Source: Rhypophila decipiens (taxonomy: Eukaryota > Ascomycota > Sordariomycetes > Sordariales > Naviculisporaceae). From it: 64,000 nucleotides of DNA. Where the stretch lies: the NCBI GenBank assembly GCA_033297075.1, contig MU858056.1, forward strand, positions 310,001-374,000, written 5' to 3'. Positions 55,002 to 64,000 of the stretch are shown piece by piece. The position numbers and the translations under genes are program-made. Under the pieces are notes generated by a model that worked only from the letters and a program-made list of their open reading frames with translations, made no database searches and had not been told where the DNA came from. The first letter of the stretch is position 1. Each line of letters opens with the position of its first letter.

Positions 55002-56115
55002 TTAGTTTGCGAGCCCACGAAGGTCGCTCAGCTTGTCGACGTAGAACGCTGGGACTGCCACGGCATCTTCTGCTTCCCAGTCGGCCTTTTGATGGACACC
55101 TGTCAAGACTGCAAGTGTGCCCCCAAGCTTGCCCTCAATCCCAAACTTGATGTCGGTGTTGAGACGGTCTCCTATCATACATGTGCGCTTTCGATCGAAG
55201 TGAAATTTTCCTTCAATCGCATCCATCATCGCCTGGCTCGGCTTTCCAAGCGCAACCGGAGTTGTTCCCGTCATGTAATTGAGAGGGAAACTGATGGACC
55301 CTGCGCCGGGGAAGAACCCGTGGCTCATGGGAAATGTCGAATCGACATTGGTGGCAAGGAAGACGGCACCCCGTCTGAGATACTGAAAGGCGTGCGATAG
55401 TTTCAAGTAGTTGATGTGGAAATCGAGTCCGGCAAGGACGACGCCCACCTCAGGGTCCAGGAGAGTACCATCGGCAAGACCCTTGAAGTCTTCCGGGGTA
55501 ATGTCTCTCCGAAAGGCCGGATCTGTACCGCCGATGAACGGCACGTTCTCGGACCGCAGCTCGTTTTCAATCCCTGATTCGCCAACGACAAAGACCTTAT
55601 TCTTTCCGGGTGGGAGTTTAAGTATCCTGGATATGTAGATGGCCGAAGAGTATGCAGACCCAAAGATCTCCTCGACGTCAGACTTTATTCCCTTGGACGT
55701 GAACTTGGTGAGATACTCTTGCCGGGACTTGGTGGAGTTGTTGGTGACAAAAACAGTCTTCTTGCCTGGGTATGATGTCCTTTAGTAACCGCAGGAATCC
55801 GTTTGACTTTTGTGATTGCTCACCTTTCGACCTCAGGTATTCCAAGGTTTCTGGGACGCCCGGAAAGACGTGGTCTCCAGACCATATCACGCCTAGTAGA
55901 ATCAGTTACCATGCTGATCAATATTGGACATCCGAGTCTTGGTTTTCGAAATCTCACCATCGCAGTCGAGCAAGAAGACCTGTTAGAAATGGCGGTGAGC
56001 AAGACGTTCCTGGATCAAGCTGAGATGCGGCTTTAAAGACACATGTTATACATACATCAAACTGGTCAAGGAAAGCGTCAATGGCGGCATTGTCGCCGGT
56101 CAGATACTGGGCCAT
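55002..56115 (-). CDS. PHO13: HAD-family phosphatase (PHO13/phosphoglycolate phosphatase type)
   Basis: PHO13-type enzymes hydrolyse p-nitrophenyl phosphate in vitro and remove toxic glycolytic side products such as 2-phosphoglycolate and 4-phosphoerythronate. Four exons (56056-56115, 55958-55979, 55824-55892, 55002-55765) join in phases 0, 1 and 1 to give 304 residues, the family length. The second exon is only 22 nt and carries part of the active site. After splicing the sequence reads FDVFLLDCDGVIWSGDHVFP, with D25 as nucleophile and D27 as acid/base. Motif II is KKTVFVTNNSTKSRQEYL, motif III lysine lies in LGKPSQAMMD, and motif IV is CMIGDRLNTDIKFG. The cap domain (C2 type) lies between. 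No targeting signal; cytosolic. Confidence 0.92.
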
Positions 56116-58995
56116 CTTGGGGATATGGCTCCGATGCTTGGTGTGGAAAGAAGGAATCTATTAACTCGAGTCTTCTAAGGAAGAATGGTCTTAAGACGAG
56201 CGGTCTACACAGCTGACAAAGGTGTTGAAAAAAATGCACCAGACGGAATTAATTAGACGGAATCCGTAAGCAACAAGCAGTAAATTGGGGGACTTTACCA
56301 CACGAGTGCGGTATTCTTTTCTTAACTTCCGAGCGGTTACGGAATTTGAATACTCGTGGAAAGAGCAGCTAACCTTTTCCTCAAGATCGTAGCCCCTTGC
56401 CGTCGGCGAGTCGTGGCTTCTACCGTCTCCTGCCTCCACTTCATACCCTTTCCCATTGGCCGATTTCCACCTGAACCGGTCTAGGTTTTCCTTTATATCC
56501 GCGCCCGAATGTCGTGTGAATGCCCTCGTCTGGGCATCACATTTTGACAACGTGGACTTCGCAAGCAAAACGGCGAGTATGTTGCTTCGGTGTAAAGTGT
56601 TGAAACTACGACATACATGGGCGTATGGTAGGACTCGCAGAGTCATTTTGAGCTCGAAATACCTCGTCTTCTACTCGGGCAACAAGTCCCCGACAGAGTG
56701 CATAACTACTCCGAATTCTCATCACTGAATTAAGCCAAGCCGAGACAGAGATGGAGTTCAGTGCGGTTTGCGGGATCTGGCTTATGACGCAATATTCGTT
56801 AGTGGCATTAACCCAAGGGCTGGGGTTCCCTAATCGCACTAGCGGTAGGGCACCGAGCCCGGCAAAGTGCCTAGCCCCCACTGAGGGAATCTCATCGACC
56901 AACCCCGCCATTTACCCCCCCTCCAGCCGCGCAGTATTCACGGCGCATCGTCTTGATGAAAGGAAAGAATATCTACGGAGTACGCATAAGCAGAAAAGAT
57001 ATCATGCACTATACGATCTAGAGAGGAAAGACTAGCGGTCATAGACTACTGTTTTGTTCTAATTTTATCAGCCTTACCCACCAGATGTGCAAAGTTCGGC
57101 AATTCATACGGAAAAGGGCTACATACTTAGACCATGACGTCATGTCTCGGCCTCAAGAGTTCTCGAGAAGCTTCAGACAGCCCTGAGATGCGAAGACAAG
57201 TGGACGAGTTCCTCACGATACATAGCACAGTCCCGGAACAAACTGACTGATCTAGAAATTCAGGGTGTCCGGTGCGTTGTAGTGTACACAGACTGACAGG
57301 ACAATCACTCGGTCCCGTCGTATCACTTGGCGGGGTAATGGAAAGTGAGAGTACCCCCACCACAACTATCATCAACATGCTCAACATGTCAAGCGGAAGG
57401 TGCTATCTTCACTCGATCATGAAGTGATCTTCATTCATTGTTACGATATATTTCTATGATATACAAGACCAACCAGTCCCTCAGCAGAGGCAAATTCGCC
57501 CTCACACTTCCTTCTAGCAAGCCACGGAAACCGCTCATGTTCTTATCTCAATATCAGATGTCTCCCAATGGAACCGAACAGTAGGTGTTGGAACTGTGAG
57601 CACGACATCCCGATCACAAATTCCCGAATGGCCAGAGTGTAATCCCGTGCAACAACACGGCAAGAAGAAGTCGGAGCCGGGGCCCGGCTGATCCGTTATC
57701 CGAGTGGGTTGGTGCCCAGTGACGCGGGAAGCTCGATGTGGTATGCGATCGGAGCCGAAACCTCGAAGATTGTCTTGGAACTCCAATAGCGAGAACGACG
57801 ATCAGATCATGGAGATAGGTCTACCCAATAAACCGGGACAGCCTTATCTCGATAATTTGGTCGTCGTTCCAGGACCAATTATCCTCGCAACGCCAACGTT
57901 GATTAAAACCGAGGTGAGTTGTTCGATGGAATCCTCCTCAACCTTCGTTTCAATCTTCGATTATTGAGATGAAGTAAGAAAAATCCAAAAAGCTTCCCTG
58001 GCCGGCTCTTCTAGGAGCTACGGTGCCTATCATACATGCAGGAATTAGAAACGGTCAGTCCAAACTTTCCAGTATTGCTTCCATATTTTCGTCCATGGCG
58101 CTTTCCTTTTGCAGTTGCTGCCTTGAATGTCTCAAGCAACAACCCGCGCATAATTCTGGGCACTTCATGTTATCTTACTGATAAGCCGAAGAGGTTAATG
58201 ACACCTCGAAGCTGGCCGCGCATCGCTCAAATCATCACCCACAAAATACGTAATAGAAAGATCTACAGAGCACAGAACAATACATATTTTGAGCACAGCG
58301 CAATCTGAGCAGTGCTTATGCACATTTTACTCTCTTTTCTATACATGAACAGCAACCTCCACTCCAGGACAAGGCTCTCCTCGAAGAAAATAGTGTACAG
58401 CGTCAAGGTACAGTACAGTACATATCCCTACCTGCTAGCGTGCACCGCGCGCCTAGGTTTGACCGAGCTATCTTTTCAGTTATCGGCCAGACAGTCTTCT
58501 CGTTTCTTTGGGAGCCTTTCTTCATTATCCGTTTTGTGAAACTCACCAAACCACAAACGGTTCGTGCGTCTAGTCCTCTCTTTGTCTCTCCTGTCGATCA
58601 GGCTTCTGCATCTTTACTTCAAAACATCTTCCCCTTCTTGTTAAGATATTTTATGGGTTCTCGAATCATCTGCAGGACATCGTTTATCCACCGCACTGGG
58701 TCGATTTAAACTGACCCGATTCGTTGAGATCACTTCTAGTATCGGTATACCCTTATCACGCAAGCCTGCTAACGGCGCCTATTGTGCTGGACTAAGCAAC
58801 ATCGCTGCGTTTTGACACAACCCACCAAACCCCGCCCCCGCACCTGTGGTTACCATCGCCTATTCGGTCCAAATCGAAAAATAAAAATAAAAAAAATAAA
58901 CAGCAGAAGACCTTTTGCCTAACACACCAGGTCGAATCACGCAACCGAACAGAAGGTTATCCCTTTTTGTCTTTCTTTCTAACCAAAAGAAAAAC
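56116..58995. other. Long divergent intergenic region, 2.9 kb
   Basis: It lies between the oppositely oriented starts of the PHO13-like and 6-phosphogluconolactonase genes. No supported gene is seen. A plus-strand segment at about 57811-57913 is open, begins with ATG and ends at a donor-like GTGAGT, but no convincing following exon could be found. AT-rich and TC-rich leader-like sequence precedes 58996. Confidence 0.35.
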
Positions 58996-59784
58996 ATGGC
59001 AAAGCAGGCCAACCTCTACTCCTTCCCGGGGGTCGACAAACTTGCCCCGGCTCTTCGGGCCTACGTGATCTCGTGCCAGGAGGCCGGCCTGGCCCGTCAC
59101 GGTGTGTTCAAGGTCGCCGTGTCAGGTGGATCGCTTCCCAAAACGCTTGCCCAAGCGCTCCTTTCTCCTTCGTCGGGAGCCGAGAACGACACAGTCAAGT
59201 GGGACAAATGGGAGATCTTCTTCGCCGACGAGCGCGCCGTGCCCTTGGACCACCCCGACTCCAACTACGCCCTCCTCAAATCCGAGCTTCTGGACAAGCT
59301 TCCGGCTGGTACCACGCAGCCCACTGTGCACACCATCAACACCGAATACCTCGAAGACACCCAAGAGCTGGCCGATCAGTACGAACAGACTCTTGTCAAC
59401 TCGTTTGCGAGCCGCGACTCGGTCAGGCTGCCCATATTCGACCTCTTGCTGTTGGGCTGCGGGCCTGATGGACATACCTGCTCGCTCTTCCCCGGCCATG
59501 AACTTCTCCGCGAGACGAGCGCATGGGTAGCACCCATCGAGGACTCTCCCAAGCCGCCGCTGAAGAGAATCACTCTTACGCTGCCCGTCGTGAACCACTC
59601 TGTCAGGGTCGCATTTGTCGCGACTGGCGGTGGAAAGAAAGAGATTATGAAGGAGATTTTTGAGGAAGGAAATGGTCTGCCCTGCGCGCTTGTCAACGAG
59701 GGGACTGGCGGTCGGTGCAGCTGGTTTGTGGACAATGCGGCGGTGGAAGGGGTTAGCTATCCTAGGAGGCCTTTCAGCCTATGA
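58996..59784 (+). CDS. SOL3: 6-phosphogluconolactonase
   Basis: The enzyme hydrolyses 6-phosphoglucono-delta-lactone to 6-phosphogluconate, second step of the oxidative pentose phosphate pathway that supplies cytosolic NADPH. The intronless gene encodes 262 residues, the usual size. Signature regions are present: VAVSGGSLPKTLAQAL (phosphate binding), WEIFFADERAVPLDHPDSNY, and DLLLLGCGPDGHTCSLFPGH, which contains the catalytic-site glycines and His. LPVVNHSVRVAFVATGGGKK follows near the C-terminus. The frame is open 27 codons upstream of the chosen ATG, but MAKQANLYSF is the natural N-terminus and is preceded by an A-rich leader favourable for initiation. Cytosolic; no targeting signal. Confidence 0.93.
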   Translation: MAKQANLYSFPGVDKLAPALRAYVISCQEAGLARHGVFKVAVSGGSLPKTLAQALLSPSSGAENDTVKWDKWEIFFADERAVPLDHPDSNYALLKSELLDKLPAGTTQPTVHTINTEYLEDTQELADQYEQTLVNSFASRDSVRLPIFDLLLLGCGPDGHTCSLFPGHELLRETSAWVAPIEDSPKPPLKRITLTLPVVNHSVRVAFVATGGGKKEIMKEIFEEGNGLPCALVNEGTGGRCSWFVDNAAVEGVSYPRRPFSL

Positions 59785-60664
59785 TCCCGGCGTCATGTCA
59801 ATGGCGGGCAGGTATGATATGGTAACGAGAGAGAAACATAGCGCTGGGAGAGGTGAGGCCCCGACTAAGGAGGCGGTGGACAGAGAACAGTCATCTAGAG
59901 CGGATGGTATATCATGAGTCCTCTTTCACCTGTGGCAAGCACGGCAGTTGAAGCCTCGCGGTTCTTTTATGCAATATAGGGCAGTCCAAGCTGAGTGATG
60001 ACAACGGTGTCTTGCTGCTTTCTTTTATATCATATTTGGGCGGAATGGGAGTGTGAGTCGTTTTCTTCTATTATTTTTACTCGTTTGTCTGGGCGGTGTG
60101 GTGGTAGACAACGTTGATATCCTGTGGTGCATCACAGAGGCCTGCTTTCTCCTATTTGGTCTGATACTGCATATATTTCCAATGATATGTGGCAACGCAG
60201 CCCTTTGTCTTTCAAACAACCTCTGTTCTTCCAATGTCAAGGCTAGCATGGTTTGTCAGCCTCCTTAGTTTGGTCCCCAGTAGCCGTCGTCACCTCAAGG
60301 CCCCAAGCCATTCCCCATTCCCCCTTCCTGTATGAGTAAACAAGGGCTCGAGCAACTGCTGTACTGGGTATTTCACAGACGTTCTGAAGTTGACATGATC
60401 CTGCCTTGGTGATGGCGTAAATACGTGAGGCCTTCCCAGACCTCCTGTCTATCCTTCGTGCTCCCAAGTTGGATCCAATGTACGGAATAAATCGAGGAAA
60501 TAAGAATATACAGTAGGGTGGAAAATATTTATCAGAATCCCAACCATATATGTAAGTCTATCCAGAGACAGGTTCCTAGAAAATGAAAGGAAGTCATAAA
60601 CGGCATAAGCATATCTAATCATAAAAAGAGAAAAAAGAAAAAGCCAAACTCAAATCAAATCATA
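59785..60664. other. Convergent 3' intergenic region
   Basis: This 880-bp gap separates the stops of the 6-phosphogluconolactonase gene (plus) and the GH76 gene (minus). It is AT-rich near 60470-60660. I see no gene or repeat. Confidence 0.4.
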
Positions 60665-61992
60665 TCATATCAAAGCCACCCACAAACTCAACACACTCGC
60701 CTGCTTAGCCAGCGAACTGGCCACATAAGGACCAGCCCAGGAGACATCGTAGAGGTCCGAACCACCACCACCGGCTCGATCATTCGAGTAAGCACGGCGG
60801 GCATTCGCCTCGAGAAACGAGCGGTAGGGTCTTCCCTCGACAAGCGAATCCAGATCGGCCAGGTTGCGGGCGAATATGCCCTTGAAGATCTGCTGGTCGC
60901 CATTACAACCTGTTGGGTGGTCGTCGGTTTCGCATGATTCTGTCAGGATCCCGTCGTTCTGGATCAGGGACTTGCTCGAGAGGACCGAGTCTGCTATTTG
61001 GCGGGCGAAGGTTAGGTAGCTGGTGTCTTTTGTCGCGCGGTAGAGTTCTGTGTTTCTTTTGTTGTTAGTAGAAGGCACCACCATATTGTTCTGTATTGAT
61101 ATTATGATGACGATGGGATAAGGGTAGCCAGCACATATAAAACGGTCGAGCTACATAGAAAGAAGAACATACCAGCCGCAGCTCCAAGGATAACCCCCTG
61201 GTTATAAGTCCAAACAGGCAGTCCGTTATTGAAGCACGTATTATCCTCCCTCATAGCCAACCCATCATTAAAAAGCCCATCGTCGTTCACCATCCCCGAC
61301 GCCCTAAGCCATCCCCAGCCCGTAACCGCTCTCTCGAGGTAAACCGTATCCCCCGGGATCCGATTATGCAAAGCCGCACAGAGCTGGACGTACAGCTGAT
61401 TAGCGATGGCATTCTTGTAGCTCAGCGCGCGTATGTCGACGTAGACCCCTCCCGCGCAGACGGAATCGCTCCAGTACTGCGATATATACGCCTCGTCGAG
61501 CATGGAGATGTTGAGGTAGCTCTGGTCGCCGGTGAGGTCGAACATGCGGACCATGGCAAGAGCCCACCATCCTGTGTCGTCGGTCGAGTCGGCGCGGAAT
61601 TCCCCTCCCCCCTGAGGCCACCACGGAACCGGCGCTCGTTGGGTGTTGAAGATTTGGAGGGCTTGGTCCGTGTAGCTCCCCCGTGTTCCGGTTTTGGACA
61701 TGTAATCTAGTAGGCTCTGGAAGGCGTTCCCGCTCACCCACCAGGCAGCATCGTTTGGTGACCAGCGCCCGTCGGTTGGGCTGTAGAAGGCTGTATTCAT
61801 GGCGTCGAGGGCGGCTTTTGCTGCTTCTGCTGGGGGAGGGGTGTTGTCATCTTGCTGCTGGTCTCGCTGCTTTGGTTGTACTGAACGGTAGAATGTGACC
61901 TTTTTGTGGCCGTCTTGTGGAATGGTCGCTGCTGCTGCTTGGCTTGAGATAGAAAGGCCTGCTAAGATTGTTATTAAAATTGTTGATTTCAT
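60665..61992 (-). CDS. Secreted GH76 endo-alpha-1,6-mannanase
   Basis: Exons 61173-61992 and 60665-61047 (GTATGT donor, CACAG acceptor, phase 1) encode 400 residues. The start is the ATG at 61992; a TTG at 62001 continues the frame but is not an initiator. Residues 1-24 are a signal peptide (MKSTILITILAGLSISSQ..). The GH76 catalytic pair is D138-D139 in FRADSTDDTGWWALAM, and WWVSGNAFQSLLDYM, DDGLFNDGL and TYNQGVILGAAAG are family words. The C-terminal half carries CNGDQQIFKGIFARNLADL. GH76 enzymes cut alpha-1,6-mannan of fungal walls; the related Dfg5/Dcw1 proteins are GPI-anchored and cross-link wall proteins. This protein ends ASVLSLWVALI without a convincing GPI signal, so it is likely secreted and free. 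Confidence 0.9.
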
Positions 61993-64000
61993 CGTGAGCA
62001 AGACTGCTGTGACAAGATAGGACGACGATGGCGAGACCTGAGTTGGAGACTACAAGTGTCACAAGGCTGAATAACAAACATCTTGACTTTAGAGGATGGC
62101 GAGCAAGCCATCATTTTATTGTTATTTACTGCAAAGACGAAACACTTGGGATATGAGAAGGGAGGTACGTGAAGTCCGATTACTACGTACTGTACAGTCG
62201 AGAACCGGTTTACCCCTGGGCAGCAACAGGGCAGGCTCACCATTGGTGCCCGGTCGTTTCCCTCTTGTTTCATGACCCTTTGACGTGGCTACCTTCTCAT
62301 TTTTGGTTACGGCAGTTCATCCCAGCCCTATGGTAATGTTCCGACCTACCGAGTACCTGATCAGTGTGTTATCCATATGAGACTCCAAGAGCGCGGTGAG
62401 AGGGCCGAGTGTGGTGATCTGAATCTGATGGGCAGGCCAACGCTCGGTTGCCCTGTCTATGGACATCGTATCCTCTTAGCGTAGTCGGCTTTGTGCGCGC
62501 TGTACTCGTCGTCTATAGTAAAAATGGGCTTTTGCATTGGCTGGTTCTACGGCCAAGACAGAAAGCGAACGGAATATGACGAATGTCTCCCGATTGACGG
62601 TGCTGGCCCTGCTGGGGAAACCGCGAGGTCTGTTGGGCGACATATCCCGTGGAGCGACATTAGCCTGGGTCACGGATCCATGGGTGTTGATATTGCAAAG
62701 TTATGAGGCGCAAGAGGATTCCGTATATGTAAGGAAACTATAGCTAGGGCTTCCAGTGATCGTCATGGAGCAGGTGGCCCGAGCCGGTGCGAGATCCGAA
62801 CCGATGACCCTAGGACCTCATGCCCATGGCCATGGCAAATACACTACGCCGATCGGTGTCACTACCGTTGCTAGGTGAACCGGCACCTGTGTTATTCATG
62901 AACATATCTCATTGGGAGTTCGGTCATCAGGTGTCCGGCCTCATTGCGCGCCGTACTCACAATCCCAGCCCCTTGGAGGGCGCTTGATGCGAAAGCTTAG
63001 TAGTGAGGTGACTGGAGGCCGAGACGAAAGGGACTATCAATTCGTCGAACTCGACGGTAAATGAGGCAGAGTCGTCGTCGACGCCCTCGAGGCGGACATT
63101 GTTCATTTATTCGTGGCAGTTTTTAATTAATTTTGGCTGCCGTGCCTGGTGGGCTCTCGGTTGAGCACGAGCGGGTTGATGCAGGTCCGATGCTGATGGC
63201 GTGTCTCATTGCAGGACGCCCATCAGCAGCCGGCGCTGGGACCGGTGGCCCGCTCTGGAAGCCGGTCAAACTGGTGGGGTCTGCCAGGCTCGCGATCTAG
63301 CCAATCTTCCAGAAGGTGAATTCGATGTTGTTCAACCACACAACCCGCCAGCACTTTGCATGCGACTCGAGCTTGCGTACACGTGGGCCTCACTGTTGTG
63401 CTGATGTTGCCGGTTTGTCTTCCGGCCACCAAGACCGGATGAGAGATATGGCGGAAATAGTCCAATCCCCCTTTTATAACATGTGGTCCTAAGAACACCC
63501 GGTGCGAAGAACGGCACTGACTCAGAGGCGGCAGATTCGCTCATCGTCCAACAAGAACGCCTCACATGAGCTGAGTCCCGACCATGTCCATCCCGGTGAG
63601 CATATCAATGAGCTAGGCGAATGGGTATAGTGGTTCATGCTTTCTTCCACTGCTTTATGCGAGTATTCCGGGTTCAGTGGGTCTGATCATGACAATAATG
63701 ATGCTGGCTCAAGTTTCAGATCCGTCAATCATGAGAATTGAAACCAGGTGCTACCTGGTCCCAAGTCCGAATCTCTGAGAGAGCGAATGCCACTATCCGT
63801 ACTGCATAAATTGTGCGATTGCTCGTAGCATGTGAGCTTTCGCAGCCGCGGAGCAACTCATGAAGAACTCCCGATACGGTACTTGCGGGGCTGGCGTGTC
63901 CGGAGGAGGTGATCCACATGGCTCCGGCCACAGCAGGGTCCCGGAGATGGGATGCGGGACGGAGTCAAATGTCTTGCTCCCCCACGTTCCAGCAATCTTA
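61993..64000. other. 2-kb right-hand end with no recognisable gene
   Basis: No domain or spliceable frame is visible to the window edge. The part 61993-62300 should hold the GH76 promoter and leader. It contains a degenerate tRNA-like sequence (about 62785-62855). Frames at 63201-63404 and 63223-63498 read like noise. A gene starting beyond the right edge cannot be excluded. Confidence 0.4.
62785..62855 (-). pseudogene. Degenerate tRNA-like sequence (possible tRNA relic or SINE head)
   Basis: On the minus strand TAGTGTATTTG (62846-62836) fits the RNA polymerase III box A consensus TRGYNNANNNG. GGTTCGGATCT (62802-62792), 33 nt further on, fits box B with few mismatches. The spacing is that of a tRNA. 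However, the acceptor stem and T stem pair at only part of their positions and no good anticodon loop forms, so it cannot be a working tRNA. A mutated tRNA gene or the head of a tRNA-derived SINE are the options, or chance. Confidence 0.25.

Noticed and set aside
60665..60720. GPI-anchor signal at the GH76 C-terminus
   Set aside because: The hydrophobic end is short and lacks a clear small-residue cleavage site and spacer.
1..64000. Secondary-metabolite cluster, virus-derived genes, CRISPR arrays
   Set aside because: No polyketide or peptide synthase, terpene cyclase, polymerase, capsid or repeat-spacer pattern is visible.

Overview
The window is nuclear DNA of a filamentous ascomycete (Pezizomycotina, most probably Sordariomycetes). 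The evidence is compact genes with short GT-AG introns carrying CTAAC/CTGAC-type branch sites, mostly clean phase-preserving splicing, low repeat content, and protein families typical of this group (Stb3/Sin3-binding, DUF3602, DUF1295, a conserved single-C2H2 regulator, Ku80 of 724 residues). I see no bacterial, viral or plasmid sequence and no CRISPR array. Gene models were built by hand from reading frame, splice sites and phase; there is no transcript evidence.

Left third (1-22.6 kb): the start of an RS/SP-rich protein running off the left edge, diverging from DPM2 (regulatory subunit of dolichol-phosphate-mannose synthase). Then come a large WD40-type protein, a decayed C-terminal piece of a GH55 beta-1,3-glucanase, an F-box protein whose frame is broken or carries a 43-nt intron, an ING-type PHD-finger chromatin protein, two related miniature inverted-repeat elements, a bactofilin-like beta-helix protein, a multi-spanning membrane protein and a single-C2H2 zinc finger protein.

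Middle third (22.6-43.5 kb): a 4.7-kb stretch with no recognisable gene. It is followed by a DUF3602 (Par32-like) gene diverging from PAM18/TIM14 (mitochondrial import J-protein), a Gfd2/YDR514C-like DEDDh nuclease, an AT-rich diverged third relative of the miniature elements, Ku80 (mus-52, non-homologous end joining), a TMEM205-like membrane protein, a small conserved fungal protein, a DUF1295 membrane protein and TOP3 (topoisomerase III).

Right third (43.5-64 kb): another 4-kb gene-poor stretch, then an Stb3-like Sin3-binding regulator, a TPR-SET (SMYD-like) protein, a PHO13-type HAD phosphatase, 6-phosphogluconolactonase (oxidative pentose phosphate pathway), a secreted GH76 alpha-1,6-mannanase, and an apparently gene-free right end holding a degenerate tRNA-like sequence.

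Most genes are single-copy housekeeping genes that are neighbours without an obvious shared pathway. There is no biosynthetic cluster. Ku80, TOP3 and the DEDDh nuclease lie within 14 kb of each other, which may be coincidence. The most unusual items are: (1) a family of CAC-ended, 5-bp-duplicating miniature elements, two copies side by side; (2) a eukaryotic bactofilin-like protein; (3) an asparagine-rich expansion between zinc ligands of the ING PHD finger; (4) the GH55 relic lying against a possibly frame-broken F-box gene.
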